Shown one piece after another: positions 35,374-45,724 of a DNA stretch of 64,000 nt; position 1 is the first letter of the stretch, and each line of letters begins with the position of its first letter. Origin of the DNA: Pseudarthrobacter oxydans (GTDB taxonomy: Bacteria; Actinomycetota; Actinomycetes; Actinomycetales; Micrococcaceae); contig NZ_CP139438.1 of assembly GCF_034258515.1 (NCBI RefSeq), positions 3,410,001-3,474,000 on the forward strand. Reading direction: 5' to 3'. The notes under the pieces were generated by a model. The model was not told the origin of the DNA and searched no databases. It saw nothing but the letters and a program-made list of their open reading frames with translations. Both the position numbers and the translations under genes were made by a program.

Positions 35374-36506
35374 GGTTGGCGATTTTCTTGCAGGCTCCCG
35401 AAGTATGGGGCGCGGAGAGGAGCCTCCTAACACTTCTCAGATCTGAAGCAGCACAGGCTCATCAGATAGATGTGTACGTCGGGCCCGGTTCGCCATTGGT
35501 ACGCGAACTTTCTAACGCTGGGGTAGCCACACAGGAGTTCCCGTTCGTGCGGCACAAGTCGCTGGCTCAGGGGGGTTTGCGGAGTGCGTCGCTTACCGCA
35601 GTTGCCTCCGATTTCCTAAGCATCGCCAAACAAGCAATTCGGTCACGCAAACTATTGGCCAGGTATGACGCGGTGCTTACATTCGGTCTATGGGAGACAG
35701 CTGAAATAGCTTTAGCCGGACGGATAGCCCGAACTCCAGTCATTTTTGATTTTCACGTAACGTTTTCGGGTCGAGTTGGACGTGCTGCTCTGAGGGGTAT
35801 CGCTTCGCTAGCAAAGGGCGTTATTGCGCCATCGTTGGCAACGTATCAACAGGCGGGAATTATGCCGAAGTCGGCGCGTTTCCGCGTCGTACCGCGGCCA
35901 GTCAGTGCCCTGGCACCCACCAGCCAAGCACCCCCATCTAGTAAGAAGTTGCGTATCGGTATATTTGGGCAAGTTGACGAACGGAAGGCTGTTTTAGAGG
36001 TTGTGACCACCTTGAGCCCGCTGGCCGAACTTGTCACCTTGGTGGTTGTTGGCGCTCGCCCCGAAAACATTCAAACGGCTTACGAAAAAGAAGTTATTAG
36101 GCTTGTCCAGCAACAGGGCCACGACTGGGAAGTGTGGGAGCGAACCAATGCTGTCGGAGAGCTTATGTCGGCATGCGATGTTGTGCTGAACATGTCACGA
36201 CATGAAGCATTTGGAAGAACTGTCGTTGAAGCGGCCAGCGTTGGGGCTCTCCCCTTGGTAATGTCCGGTGGCGGGCCTGAGGAAGTCGTCCACGACATGA
36301 CGCACGGACTTGTGATTTCTTCCTGGGAGGAACTGACAGCCACGATCGTTTCATTAAGTGATCAATTCCAAGATGGAAAGTCTGTCCGGTTGAGTCCGGA
36401 GCAAATGAGAGCCACAGTGGAGCGGTACTCACCTGCAACCATCGGAAGTCGCTACTTTGAGCAGTTGGAGGACTTATCCAAGGCCGGCCCGTTGGCAGAG
36501 TCGTGA
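35370..36506 (+). CDS. GT4 glycosyltransferase
   Basis: 378 residues, ATGA overlap with the upstream gene. The N-terminus LAIFLQAPEVWGAERSLLTL has the acceptor-binding GAERSL stretch; the C-terminal domain has LRIGIFGQVDERKAVLE, DVVLNMSRHEAFGRTVVEAA and LVMSGGGPEEVV. The HEAFGRTVVEA motif is typical of retaining GT4 enzymes. Confidence 0.87.
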   Translation: MRLAIFLQAPEVWGAERSLLTLLRSEAAQAHQIDVYVGPGSPLVRELSNAGVATQEFPFVRHKSLAQGGLRSASLTAVASDFLSIAKQAIRSRKLLARYDAVLTFGLWETAEIALAGRIARTPVIFDFHVTFSGRVGRAALRGIASLAKGVIAPSLATYQQAGIMPKSARFRVVPRPVSALAPTSQAPPSSKKLRIGIFGQVDERKAVLEVVTTLSPLAELVTLVVVGARPENIQTAYEKEVIRLVQQQGHDWEVWERTNAVGELMSACDVVLNMSRHEAFGRTVVEAASVGALPLVMSGGGPEEVVHDMTHGLVISSWEELTATIVSLSDQFQDGKSVRLSPEQMRATVERYSPATIGSRYFEQLEDLSKAGPLAES

Positions 36507-37990
36507 CCAAAGAAAAGCCGTTACAGGGCATGACAGCTCAGCCAAAGAACGTAGAACAATCAAGAACTTGGACTAGAGCGGCCTTGACGCTCGACACAGG
36601 GTCAATGCCTAGTCCACAGCATCTGCGTGCGATCCTAGCATCAGCTTCACTTACCTTCTCGCTCGTTACAGTCATTCTTGGGCTTGCCACGGGGGCATGG
36701 TCGCAGTCAGCGACCATCGCGACGGGCATGACCATGTTCATTTTTGCAGTTTACTCATTCCGCTTTGCTTGGATCTGCTTCACTGCTGCACTCACCATGT
36801 CCGGTATCAGCTTCCAATTGTTCGGCCTGACTGTTCTGCCTGAGCAGGTTCTTCTGACGATTCTCGTAGTTCATGCTGTCAGGTCCCAGTTGGCTATCGC
36901 AGTTCGGCCCCCACGAAGGCACAAGGCTGTCTCGAGAACGCGATTAGTTGTAGCAGGCCTCCTCATAGTGTGTTGGCTGCTCGTACTTACAGCTTTTAGT
37001 GCTTTCAGCGCGCCTTCGCCCAGCCAAAGTCTGCGCCTCGTGATTTGGGTTTTCGTCAACGTCTTGGCTGTTTTCGTTGTTCGTTGCTTAGCGCAGAACC
37101 CTGCGCTGCTCATCAAGGACGCCCTCAAGATAACGAACGTCATGCTAATCGTCTTTATAATCGGGTGGCTTGCTGCGAATCTCAGCTCATCCATCAATAT
37201 CTTCGTCGAGGCAGACTATGCAAGCTCGACTTATCGGCTCAAGGGCTTGATGTTGGAGCCTAACCTTCTGGCTGCCCTCTCGCTTACGTGGCTGTGCATC
37301 GGCTTCGTTTACCGTGCGTCCATCGGTAATGGGCTCTACTGGTCTTCCTTGGCAATTATGTCGTTCGGCATCTTTATGACGTACACACGGGCCGCCTGGC
37401 TCATCCTCCTGGCACTGATCATCTGTACCTTGTGGACGACGTTCAAAGCACACAGAGGGTTGGTCGTCTCGGGGTGTTTAATGGTTCTACCTTTTATCGG
37501 CTTCTTTGTGTTTGACGAGGCAACAGGGTCCACGGGTTCCATTGCGGACACTATACAAGCTCGCTTTAGCTCAATACTGGATTTCGAGACTGGGACGGGT
37601 GCTTACCGTGCACGCACTTGGGAAATAGCCTGGCAAGACATCATAAGGGATGGTTGGTGGTCAGGCCACGGCTACAACTCATTCTCACAGTCTCATTTCA
37701 GCAGTGAAACTTCTAATGGCACCCTCTACCTTGGACTGCTGTGGCTCTCCCTTATCTACGACGGCGGCCTTCTTTCGTTCCTGTTATTCGTCTCTTCGCT
37801 ATTTCTACTGTGGAAATCATCTTTGCCACACTCCGCTTGGTTCTATGTCGCATTCATTGTCCTCAGCACGAGCACAAACCCCACGTGGTTCATGTTCCCG
37901 TGGGTATTGGCCGCGTTACTTATAGCTCCTCGTGCCCCTCAAGGCTCACTGGAATTAGCACAAGGAAAATCGGCTTCCGTCTACGGATAG
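36503..37990 (+). CDS. O-antigen-ligase-like polysaccharide polymerase (Wzy)
   Basis: 495 residues, GTG start overlapping the previous stop (GTGA). About eleven membrane spans. The larger external loop before the last spans contains YRARTWEIAWQDIIRDGWWS and GHGYNSFSQSHF, the Wzy_C-type loop. It joins flipped repeat units on the outer face of the membrane. It is the last gene of the coupled set and is followed by the nested ISL3 element. Confidence 0.85.
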   Translation: MTKEKPLQGMTAQPKNVEQSRTWTRAALTLDTGSMPSPQHLRAILASASLTFSLVTVILGLATGAWSQSATIATGMTMFIFAVYSFRFAWICFTAALTMSGISFQLFGLTVLPEQVLLTILVVHAVRSQLAIAVRPPRRHKAVSRTRLVVAGLLIVCWLLVLTAFSAFSAPSPSQSLRLVIWVFVNVLAVFVVRCLAQNPALLIKDALKITNVMLIVFIIGWLAANLSSSINIFVEADYASSTYRLKGLMLEPNLLAALSLTWLCIGFVYRASIGNGLYWSSLAIMSFGIFMTYTRAAWLILLALIICTLWTTFKAHRGLVVSGCLMVLPFIGFFVFDEATGSTGSIADTIQARFSSILDFETGTGAYRARTWEIAWQDIIRDGWWSGHGYNSFSQSHFSSETSNGTLYLGLLWLSLIYDGGLLSFLLFVSSLFLLWKSSLPHSAWFYVAFIVLSTSTNPTWFMFPWVLAALLIAPRAPQGSLELAQGKSASVYG

Positions 37991-38207
37991 AGTGCGCCGA
38001 AATACTGCAGTAGGCATTAAACCGGTTCTTCGCATCTAGGCATGGTTGACCTGTTTGATTCGGTAGGGCGGTGGCCGCCGGCGGCAAGTCGGCATCTGAT
38101 CTGAGTCCGTGGTAAACCGCAATCACCATTGACCAGATGGGAGTGCGAAAAATGGGCCCTAACGGGCTCTTCGCGGTTCGTGGGGAAACGGGTCCCTGGA
38201 GTGAGCG

Positions 38208-38447
38208 TCATGCCGCCGTGCGGACGGCACTTCTCAAGAGAATAATCGATTTGTAGTTGGCGGGATTGCGATAACCACGTGCGGTGCGCTTGATGTTTTT
38301 GATAGCGGTGTTGTTGGCCTCGACCTTGCCGGTCGTCGCGCCGGTAATGATGAGCACCTCGATCTCTTTCCACCACCTGCAGACAGTGCGGTAGAGCCTG
38401 TTCGTTTCCGGCCTGGCTGCTGCCTTCACGAGCTCTTCGAGTTTTGT
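38208..38447 (-). pseudogene. ISL3 transposase, 3' part of interrupted outer copy
   Basis: Encodes the last roughly 80 residues of the outer transposase (from the EELVKAAARPETNRLYR region to LLRSAVRTAA). It is separated from its 5' part by the 1,445-bp inner element. Confidence 0.9.
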
Positions 38448-39892
38448 GGCTCTTCGCGGTTCGTGGGGAAACGGGTCCCTGGAGTGAGCGTCATGCCGCC
38501 GTGCGGACGGCACTTCTCAAGAGAATAATCGATTTGTAGTTGGCGGGATTGCGATAACCACGTGCGGTGCGCTTGATGTTTTTGATAGCGGTGTTGTTGG
38601 CCTCGACCTTGCCGGTCGTCGCGCCGGTAATGATGAGCACCTCGATCTCTTTCCACCACCTGCAGACAGTGCGGTAGAGCCTGTTCGTTTCCGGCCTGGC
38701 TGCTGCCTTCACGAGCTCTTCGAGTTTTGTTTTCGCTGCCGCGGAGTCTTCGAGCGAGCCGCTGCGCAGCAGGGCCCGGAGCTGTTCCTTGACTTTCCAG
38801 ACGGCCTGGAGGGTTCCTGTTGGATCGTCCAGCGCGAACACTTCCTTGAGTCGGAGGGCTGCCCTGCTGCTGAGGTTGTCGCCGCCGCGCAGGAGCAGCA
38901 TGCGGTGGGCCCAGGCCTTGTCGACAGCCCGTCCGCGGCGGCCCTTGACCTGTTGGGAGAGGTTCTGCCGGGTCTCGGTCATGGCCTGGTTGGCCAGCGA
39001 GATCAGGTGGAAGTGATCAACCGCCACCGCGGTCCGGGGAAGCCACATCCGCAGCGCTTTGCGGAACGCCGCGGAGGGGTCGATGGCGACGACCTGCACG
39101 GCCAGCCGCCATTCCAGGGGCCGGGCGAACAGCCAGTCTCCGACGCCCTTGTGGTCCCGCCCGTCGACCACGCCGAGGACCTGTCCGGTGTCCAGGTCAA
39201 CGATGGTTGTCATCCACGGCTCGAACCGGGTCCACACCTTTGTTGACGGGTCCTGGAAGTAGCGCACGGACCGGAATCGGTGTTCATCGATGCCGAGCAT
39301 CCGAGGGCTGAGCTTGTCCACGTCAGGCAGTTTCAGTAAGCAGGCCTCGGTAACCGCGGCCCGGACCAACCACCAGGACACGGCGAAGCCGGCAGCGGTT
39401 TCAGACACCGCCCGGCCGGAGCGGATGACCGCCTCTGCAAGCTGGTCCCGAAGCCGGCCCGTCGAGCGGGCGCGGCGCGGGACTTGGGGCGTGGATTCAA
39501 AGAACGACAGCCGGTCGCACCTTGGCTCTTCGCAGTACCAGCGGTACTTGGACCAAAGCACTTCCACCGTGCCAGCGACCGGAATATCGCGGAGCCGCTG
39601 GAGACGGCGTTCCTTTCGCCGGGAGGCGATGACACCACAGCTCGGGCACCCCGGCGGGTGGTCGGTTTCGATAATGACCCGCCGCTGGCCGGCAGCGATG
39701 ACAGTGGAAATGACGCGGTAGTCCGGAAGGTTAAAAAGGATGGTGGCAGCATCGGCTGCGACCCCGGTAGGCTCGATCACGGCTCGTGGTCCTGTTCCAG
39801 GTTGAATGCTTAGACACACTCATCCCAGCAGGGCCACGGGCCCTCTTGTCTTCAACGACACGAACACAATTCCCCATCAACCACGAAGAGCC
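38448..39892 (-). mobile_element. ISL3-family element (inner, complete copy, 1,445 bp)
   Basis: A complete element inserted into the transposase gene of the outer copy. The 8-bp target duplication AGTTTTGT flanks it at 38440-38447 and 39893-39900. The shared segments of inner and outer copies appear identical, so the insertion is recent and the family is probably active. Confidence 0.93.
38491..39819 (-). CDS. ISL3-family transposase (intact, inner copy)
   Basis: 442 residues. An N-terminal zinc-ribbon-like region (GCPSCGV and YCEEPRCDR) is followed by the DDE_Tnp_ISL3 domain: LGIDEHRFRSVRYF, VVAIDPSAAFRKAL, AVDHFHLISLANQAM and, near the C-terminus, GKVEANNTAIKNIKRTARGY, which holds the catalytic glutamate. 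Full length for the family. Confidence 0.93.
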   Translation of the reverse strand: MCLSIQPGTGPRAVIEPTGVAADAATILFNLPDYRVISTVIAAGQRRVIIETDHPPGCPSCGVIASRRKERRLQRLRDIPVAGTVEVLWSKYRWYCEEPRCDRLSFFESTPQVPRRARSTGRLRDQLAEAVIRSGRAVSETAAGFAVSWWLVRAAVTEACLLKLPDVDKLSPRMLGIDEHRFRSVRYFQDPSTKVWTRFEPWMTTIVDLDTGQVLGVVDGRDHKGVGDWLFARPLEWRLAVQVVAIDPSAAFRKALRMWLPRTAVAVDHFHLISLANQAMTETRQNLSQQVKGRRGRAVDKAWAHRMLLLRGGDNLSSRAALRLKEVFALDDPTGTLQAVWKVKEQLRALLRSGSLEDSAAAKTKLEELVKAAARPETNRLYRTVCRWWKEIEVLIITGATTGKVEANNTAIKNIKRTARGYRNPANYKSIILLRSAVRTAA

Positions 39893-40989
39893 AGTTTTGT
39901 TTTCGCTGCCGCGGAGTCTTCGAGCGAGCCGCTGCGCAGCAGGGCCCGGAGCTGTTCCTTGACTTTCCAGACGGCCTGGAGGGTTCCTGTTGGATCGTCC
40001 AGCGCGAACACTTCCTTGAGTCGGAGGGCTGCCCTGCTGCTGAGGTTGTCGCCGCCGCGCAGGAGCAGCATGCGGTGGGCCCAGGCCTTGTCGACAGCCC
40101 GTCCGCGGCGGCCCTTGACCTGTTGGGAGAGGTTCTGCCGGGTCTCGGTCATGGCCTGGTTGGCCAGCGAGATCAGGTGGAAGTGATCAACCGCCACCGC
40201 GGTCCGGGGAAGCCACATCCGCAGCGCTTTGCGGAACGCCGCGGAGGGGTCGATGGCGACGACCTGCACGGCCAGCCGCCATTCCAGGGGCCGGGCGAAC
40301 AGCCAGTCTCCGACGCCCTTGTGGTCCCGCCCGTCGACCACGCCGAGGACCTGTCCGGTGTCCAGGTCAACGATGGTTGTCATCCACGGCTCGAACCGGG
40401 TCCACACCTTTGTTGACGGGTCCTGGAAGTAGCGCACGGACCGGAATCGGTGTTCATCGATGCCGAGCATCCGAGGGCTGAGCTTGTCCACGTCAGGCAG
40501 TTTCAGTAAGCAGGCCTCGGTAACCGCGGCCCGGACCAACCACCAGGACACGGCGAAGCCGGCAGCGGTTTCAGACACCGCCCGGCCGGAGCGGATGACC
40601 GCCTCTGCAAGCTGGTCCCGAAGCCGGCCCGTCGAGCGGGCGCGGCGCGGGACTTGGGGCGTGGATTCAAAGAACGACAGCCGGTCGCACCTTGGCTCTT
40701 CGCAGTACCAGCGGTACTTGGACCAAAGCACTTCCACCGTGCCAGCGACCGGAATATCGCGGAGCCGCTGGAGACGGCGTTCCTTTCGCCGGGAGGCGAT
40801 GACACCACAGCTCGGGCACCCCGGCGGGTGGTCGGTTTCGATAATGACCCGCCGCTGGCCGGCAGCGATGACAGTGGAAATGACGCGGTAGTCCGGAAGG
40901 TTAAAAAGGATGGTGGCAGCATCGGCTGCGACCCCGGTAGGCTCGATCACGGCTCGTGGTCCTGTTCCAGGTTGAATGCTTAGACACAC
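39893..40989 (-). pseudogene. ISL3 transposase, 5' part of interrupted outer copy
   Basis: Same sequence as residues 1 to about 366 of the intact transposase. It then runs into the inner element's end and stops a few codons later, at 39877. The catalytic glutamate region is cut away, so this fragment is inactive alone. Confidence 0.92.
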
Positions 40990-41064
40990 TCATCCCAGCA
41001 GGGCCACGGGCCCTCTTGTCTTCAACGACACGAACACAATTCCCCATCAACCACGAAGAGCCCG

Positions 41065-42510
41065 TTATGGATCTTTCCGACGAACCAGCGCAACCGAATC
41101 AAGTAGCCTCTTAAAGTCACGACGATAGGCTCCGCTGGCAAAGAAGACTCCGACTACGATGGCCTGAGCCAAGAGCGCGATGAGACAGGCCAAGACTGGT
41201 GGATCGACCACCGCGGACGAGAGCTGGCCAACAGCGGCACATACCAGCGCCAACACTAGAGCCCGAAATCCCGTACACATCAGCTGTGCAACGGGAATGT
41301 ACACGAGTTTCTGCAGCCACCAGACCTGTATTGGCCATGTCATGGCCAGACCCAGCGAATACCCCATGGCCACGCCAGGGAGTCCGAAGAACGAACCGGC
41401 GATGATGCATAGAACCGAAATACCGTGAGTGACAAGGCTGTACCTCATCATTGCTGCGGCATTACCGGAGGAGACAAAAACCCAGTAGCCTACATGGCTC
41501 ATAAATTGGAAGATTCCACCCGTGGCAAGCAGTGCCAATATACGAGCTGAATCTTCCCATCCCTCCCCTAAAAGGAGCTGCACGATTGCCTGAGCACTGC
41601 CGATCACGAAGCCGAACAGCAAAGCGCTTGTATAAGCAAGCGGCAGGAACATCGACAGTATGTATTTTGCGTACTTCCGAGAGTCACTGCGCACCCTTGT
41701 GAGCAACGGGAGGCCAACATTTGTTAACGGTGAAAGTAGTTGCCCGACAGGTGCTGCCACCAGTTGGTAAGCACGACTGTAAATCCCAAGCTGACCAGCA
41801 TCCAATTTCAGACCGATGGTAACGGTGTCGGCGTTCGTGGCTGCGTAACCCAAGAGCAGCGATACGAGAAGCTGGCTTCCTGTCCGCAGGAATTTTTTGG
41901 CAGGCTTAAGCGAAAAGGAAAAGTTCGGTCGCCACCTAACCGCGAAGACCCGACTGCAGCAGATCACAGTCGCCGCAATGAGCTGCTGTCCGACGAGGGA
42001 CCACACGCCAGCACCGGAAAGAGCCAGCGGGATAGCGGCAAGAATGCCCGCTAAATGACCCCCGAGTTCGGTAAGCGCAACTGCCGTGAAGCGCAAAGAC
42101 CGAACTAGTTCCACTCGGAACTGGGCCTGAAAGCCGTTGATTAGAAAAGCGGCGGTAGTCACAGGCAGCAGTTGTGACAAGAGTGGCTCCTGAAAGACCA
42201 AAGCGGCTAGCGGAGCACCCATCATTACTAGGCCAGCAAGACCGAGACCAATAAGGATGTTGACCCAAAAAAGGCTATTTTTCTCCTCATTGCTCAGGCT
42301 GCCTGCCTGTATAGCTGCAGTTGAAAGTCCAAAGTCACGAAAAAGTTCGCCAACACTAATGACAGCAATGACGAGAGTAACGAGTCCAAAGTCGGAAGGG
42401 GGAAGAATTCGAGCAAGAATCGCGATTGAGGCAATTTGCGCTATGAACCTGACGCCTTGGGACCCCAATGTGATAGCGCTCCCACGCGCACCGGCTTGGC
42501 CTAACCCCAT
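41065..42510 (-). CDS. Polysaccharide flippase (Wzx, MOP superfamily)
   Basis: 481 residues from ATG 42510, preceded by GGAAGG. About fourteen membrane spans; family segments LGSQGVRFIAQIASIAILAR and LPPSDFGLVTLVIAVIS at the N-terminus, and GYAATNADTVTIGLKLDAGQ mid-protein. It should move lipid-linked repeat units across the membrane. It is on the opposite strand from the other island genes and its stop lies three bases from the ISL3 end. The C-terminal RRKDP looks natural, but a few lost residues cannot be ruled out. Confidence 0.87.
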   Translation of the reverse strand: MGLGQAGARGSAITLGSQGVRFIAQIASIAILARILPPSDFGLVTLVIAVISVGELFRDFGLSTAAIQAGSLSNEEKNSLFWVNILIGLGLAGLVMMGAPLAALVFQEPLLSQLLPVTTAAFLINGFQAQFRVELVRSLRFTAVALTELGGHLAGILAAIPLALSGAGVWSLVGQQLIAATVICCSRVFAVRWRPNFSFSLKPAKKFLRTGSQLLVSLLLGYAATNADTVTIGLKLDAGQLGIYSRAYQLVAAPVGQLLSPLTNVGLPLLTRVRSDSRKYAKYILSMFLPLAYTSALLFGFVIGSAQAIVQLLLGEGWEDSARILALLATGGIFQFMSHVGYWVFVSSGNAAAMMRYSLVTHGISVLCIIAGSFFGLPGVAMGYSLGLAMTWPIQVWWLQKLVYIPVAQLMCTGFRALVLALVCAAVGQLSSAVVDPPVLACLIALLAQAIVVGVFFASGAYRRDFKRLLDSVALVRRKDP

Positions 42511-42901
42511 GACATCCTTCCTGCCCTTGTTTCTTGCACATATGACTACTAAGTTGTGCATGCCTTAGCCGCGTTTGCGCCACATGACGCACCAAGACTT
42601 CTCTTGAGAAGATCCCTGCCGGCCGGGTCAGAAAAAAGCGTCACTTTCAAAACTAACCGATGGGGGGTTGGGAGGAGACTCGCTGGGCACCTGATCATCT
42701 TTGCGGGTCCAGCCGAGTTCAACAAATCATCGGCGCCGGAATCTAAAGGCGAGGGCGATTCGCCTCCCCCGCGGACCTCCATAGGATCATTGAGAAGCCG
42801 CTCGACTTGTGTCTACGGTCCAGACTCCACGCTTGGGCCGCAATATTACTTCTCCTCGATCCCCGCCTGTATCCTATGCTGGGGGAAGCTCTCCTCGACG
42901 A
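42511..42901. other. Divergent intergenic region
   Basis: About 390 bases between the flippase (minus) and sugar transferase (plus). It contains a small hairpin GGCGA-N7-TCGCC near 42748 and a possible plus-strand promoter TTGAGA (about 42789) with TACGGT 18 bases on. No gene is seen. Confidence 0.4.
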
Positions 42902-44365
42902 ATGAACGAGACCATGGAGATGCTAATTTTGGGGACGATGCCGGATTGGCGTTCGCGTACGTCGCGCAGGCTTCGCATTGTAGACGCATTCGTAGTTATT
43001 TGGGCAGTCGCTGGGGCATACGTCATCAGATTTGGCATAGAGCCGGATTTCGTTGCCGGTGGCCAGGAGGTTACCTACGTATGGCTGTCCGTTGCACTTG
43101 TTGTTGCTTGGTGGCTGATGCTTGGAGCCTGGAATTCACGGCAGAGCCGGATCCTGGGCGCTGGAGCTGACGAATATAAACGCGTGGCTGCCGCATCGCT
43201 GTGGTTATTCGGCATCGTTGCAATTGTGTCGTACGTTCTAAGATTTGATACCGCCCGAGGGTATGTAGGGATCGCATTACCAGTGGGACTCTTCGGCCTT
43301 ATTCTGTCACGGTGGCTGCTCAGGCAGCACCTAAACGTAGACCGGCAGAGCGGTACGAGTATGTCCCGGCTAATGTTGGTGGGCGGGCCAAGTGCGGTCG
43401 CCCACCTAGCTAGCTCTCTTTCAAGAGCGCGGCATGCCGGCTACCTTCCCATCGCTGCCTACACCCCCGGGGTTTCCGACTCTTCTGCGCCAAGAGAAGT
43501 TTCCGGCTTACCTGTTCTGGGAAACACTCCGGACGTGCGCAAAATTCTCAATGCAATCGATGACTGCAAAGCCGACGCAGTTGCCGTATCTGCAGGAGTC
43601 CAACTGCACCCCCAAAGCCTCAGACACCTAGGGTGGGAGTTGGCCTCTCGCAACATTGGTCTGATTATGGCACCTGCCCTCACCGACATTGCAGGTCCTC
43701 GAATACACACCCAGCAGGTCGCCGGACTACCACTTATCCACGTGACGACGCCCACCCTTGAGGGCGGCCAAAGAGTCGCTAAGCGCTTGTTCGACGTAAT
43801 TGTATCGGGACTACTTATTATCGGTTCCGCTCCATTAATGCTTGTGTTGGCTGTTCTTGTGAAACTTGATAGCCGCGGCCCCATTTTTTTCAAACAAGAC
43901 CGAGTGGGCATTGAAGGTGCTCATTTTTCAATGCTGAAGTTCCGTTCAATGGTGGTTGATGCGGAAGATAGACTGGCGGAACTGACTTCGCTCAATGAGG
44001 GAAACGGCGTTCTCTTTAAAATGAAGAAGGATCCGCGAGTAACTCGGGTGGGTGCAGTTCTTCGTAAATACAGCCTCGATGAACTACCGCAGTTGTTCAA
44101 CATTTTCGCTGGTTCGATGAGTCTTGTGGGTCCACGCCCACCGCTTCCGCGCGAAGTGGAGGCTTATGAGCAGGATGTTCGTCGGCGACTTCTCGTCAAA
44201 CCGGGACTGACTGGACTTTGGCAAGTCAGTGGAAGGTCCAACTTATCTTGGCAAGACTCGGTGCGCTTGGATCTCTACTATGTCGAAAACTGGTCATTGG
44301 CCGGTGACCTGGTGATTATTCTCCGAACTGTCCGTGCTGTCTTCCACAGCACTGGAGCCTACTAA
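42902..44365 (+). CDS. Undecaprenyl-phosphate sugar phosphotransferase (initiating enzyme)
   Basis: About 487 residues; the start is uncertain among ATGs 42902, 42914 and 42920. Four N-terminal membrane spans, a CoA-binding-like domain, a fifth span ([20 protein letters not shown]) and the cytoplasmic sugar-transferase domain with [57 protein letters not shown] and [14 protein letters not shown]. It places the first sugar-1-phosphate on undecaprenyl phosphate (WcaJ/CpsE class), starting repeat-unit synthesis. Confidence 0.92.
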   Translation: MNETMEMLILGTMPDWRSRTSRRLRIVDAFVVIWAVAGAYVIRFGIEPDFVAGGQEVTYVWLSVALVVAWWLMLGAWNSRQSRILGAGADEYKRVAAASLWLFGIVAIVSYVLRFDTARGYVGIALPVGLFGLILSRWLLRQHLNVDRQSGTSMSRLMLVGGPSAVAHLASSLSRARHAGYLPIAAYTPGVSDSSAPREVSGLPVLGNTPDVRKILNAIDDCKADAVAVSAGVQLHPQSLRHLGWELASRNIGLIMAPALTDIAGPRIHTQQVAGLPLIHVTTPTLEGGQRVAKRLFDVIVSGLLIIGSAPLMLVLAVLVKLDSRGPIFFKQDRVGIEGAHFSMLKFRSMVVDAEDRLAELTSLNEGNGVLFKMKKDPRVTRVGAVLRKYSLDELPQLFNIFAGSMSLVGPRPPLPREVEAYEQDVRRRLLVKPGLTGLWQVSGRSNLSWQDSVRLDLYYVENWSLAGDLVIILRTVRAVFHSTGAY

Positions 44366-44408
44366 TCCCTTTTAGAAAGATTGCCCTTGTTGGGAAAGGA
44401 CCTACAAT

Positions 44409-45722
44409 ATGCGTATTTCTGTTATCGGCTGCGGGTACCTGGGAGCAGTTCACGCGGCTTGCATGGCGCAGCTCGGACACGAGGTCGTCGGAATCGACAC
44501 CGATGAGGAAAAGATCCAAGCACTTGCTGCAGCGAGGGCGCCCTTTTACGAACCTGGACTCGACAAGCTGCTCAGCGAGGTTCAGGCTACCGGACGGCTG
44601 TCGTTTACGACCGATATATCCGCCGCCGGTGGGAGTGCCATTCACTTCATCTGCGTCGGAACCCCTCAAAAGAAGGGTGAGAATGGCGCTGACATGACGT
44701 ATGTCGACGCGGCTGTTTCCTCGCTGCTCGACCACGTACAGCCGGGAGACCTTGTCGTGGGTAAGTCGACAGTCCCTGTTGGTACAGCGTCGAGGCTCTC
44801 AACCCTCCTCAAGGACCGCCATCCAGAAGCCCACCTTGTATGGAATCCGGAATTCCTGCGAGAAGGACACGCTGTCTCAGACACTCTGCACCCGGACAGG
44901 CTTGTGTATGGGGTCCAAGACGGCTCGGAGGAACACCCCGCCATCGCGATACTCGACGAAGCCTATTCCGCTCCAATATCCGCAGGAACGCCACGCCTCA
45001 TCGCTGATCATCCAACGGCTGAACTTGTGAAGACCGCGGCTAACTCTTTTCTCGCCACTAAAATTTCGTTTATTAATGCTATGGCTGAGCTCTGTGAGGC
45101 AGCGGGTGCGGATGTGACCCGTCTTGCTGATGCAATTGGACTGGACGATCGAATTGGTCGGAAGTTTTTAAACGCTGGAATCGGTTTTGGTGGTGGTTGC
45201 CTGCCGAAGGATATTCGCGCCTTCATGGCGCGCGCTGGTGAATTAGGGGCGGACCAGGCCTTAACATTTCTCAGGGAAGTCGATGCAATCAACATGCGGC
45301 GCAGGGCTCGCGTCGTCGAACTGTCGCGAGAACTTTGCGATGGATCACTTCTCGGAAAACGCGTTACGGTACTCGGCGCCGCATTCAAGCCTGAAAGCGA
45401 CGATGTTCGCGACTCCCCTGCGCTGAGTATCGCTGCCCAACTCCAACTACAAGGGGCAGTTGTAACGGTGACAGATCCAAAAGCACTGCCCAACGCCGCT
45501 AAGAGATTCCCGGAGCTTCATTATCAGCCCAATTGCGAAGAAGCGATCAAGCAGGCGGATGCTTTGCTGCTCCTAACGGAATGGGAAGAGTACCGCACTC
45601 TTGACCCCTACGAAGTGGCTGCATCAGTTGCTACACCGAAAATTCTGGACGGAAGAAACGTGCTGGACGTGGCCAAGTGGCGAGCAGCCGGCTGGACGTA
45701 CCGTGGTCTAGGGCGCCCCTGA
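44409..45722 (+). CDS. ugd: UDP-glucose 6-dehydrogenase
   Basis: 437 residues with GGAAAGGA before the ATG. The NAD-binding N-terminus is ISVIGCGYLGAVHAACMAQL; CVGTPQ, STVPVGT and NPEFLREG follow; the catalytic cysteine (about residue 264) is in GFGGGCLPKD; the C-terminal UDP-binding domain has VTVLGAAFKPESDDVRDSPA. It oxidises UDP-glucose to UDP-glucuronate, an acidic precursor, so the exopolysaccharide probably contains uronic acid. It works downstream of GalU (49114). Confidence 0.94.
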   Translation: MRISVIGCGYLGAVHAACMAQLGHEVVGIDTDEEKIQALAAARAPFYEPGLDKLLSEVQATGRLSFTTDISAAGGSAIHFICVGTPQKKGENGADMTYVDAAVSSLLDHVQPGDLVVGKSTVPVGTASRLSTLLKDRHPEAHLVWNPEFLREGHAVSDTLHPDRLVYGVQDGSEEHPAIAILDEAYSAPISAGTPRLIADHPTAELVKTAANSFLATKISFINAMAELCEAAGADVTRLADAIGLDDRIGRKFLNAGIGFGGGCLPKDIRAFMARAGELGADQALTFLREVDAINMRRRARVVELSRELCDGSLLGKRVTVLGAAFKPESDDVRDSPALSIAAQLQLQGAVVTVTDPKALPNAAKRFPELHYQPNCEEAIKQADALLLLTEWEEYRTLDPYEVAASVATPKILDGRNVLDVAKWRAAGWTYRGLGRP

Positions 45723-45724
45723 CG

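Larger units (their letters stand above)
38165..41062 (-). mobile_element. ISL3-family element (outer copy), split by an identical copy
   Basis: The ends are GGCTCTTCG(C/T)GGTT...TGGGGAA inverted repeats of about 24 bases. The outer copy consists of 38165-38447 and 39893-41062, separated by the inner element. The bases outside it (CCCTAACG on the left, CGTTATGG on the right) are not direct repeats. This is unusual for ISL3, which makes 8-bp duplications, and points to a rearrangement after insertion. Confidence 0.9.
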
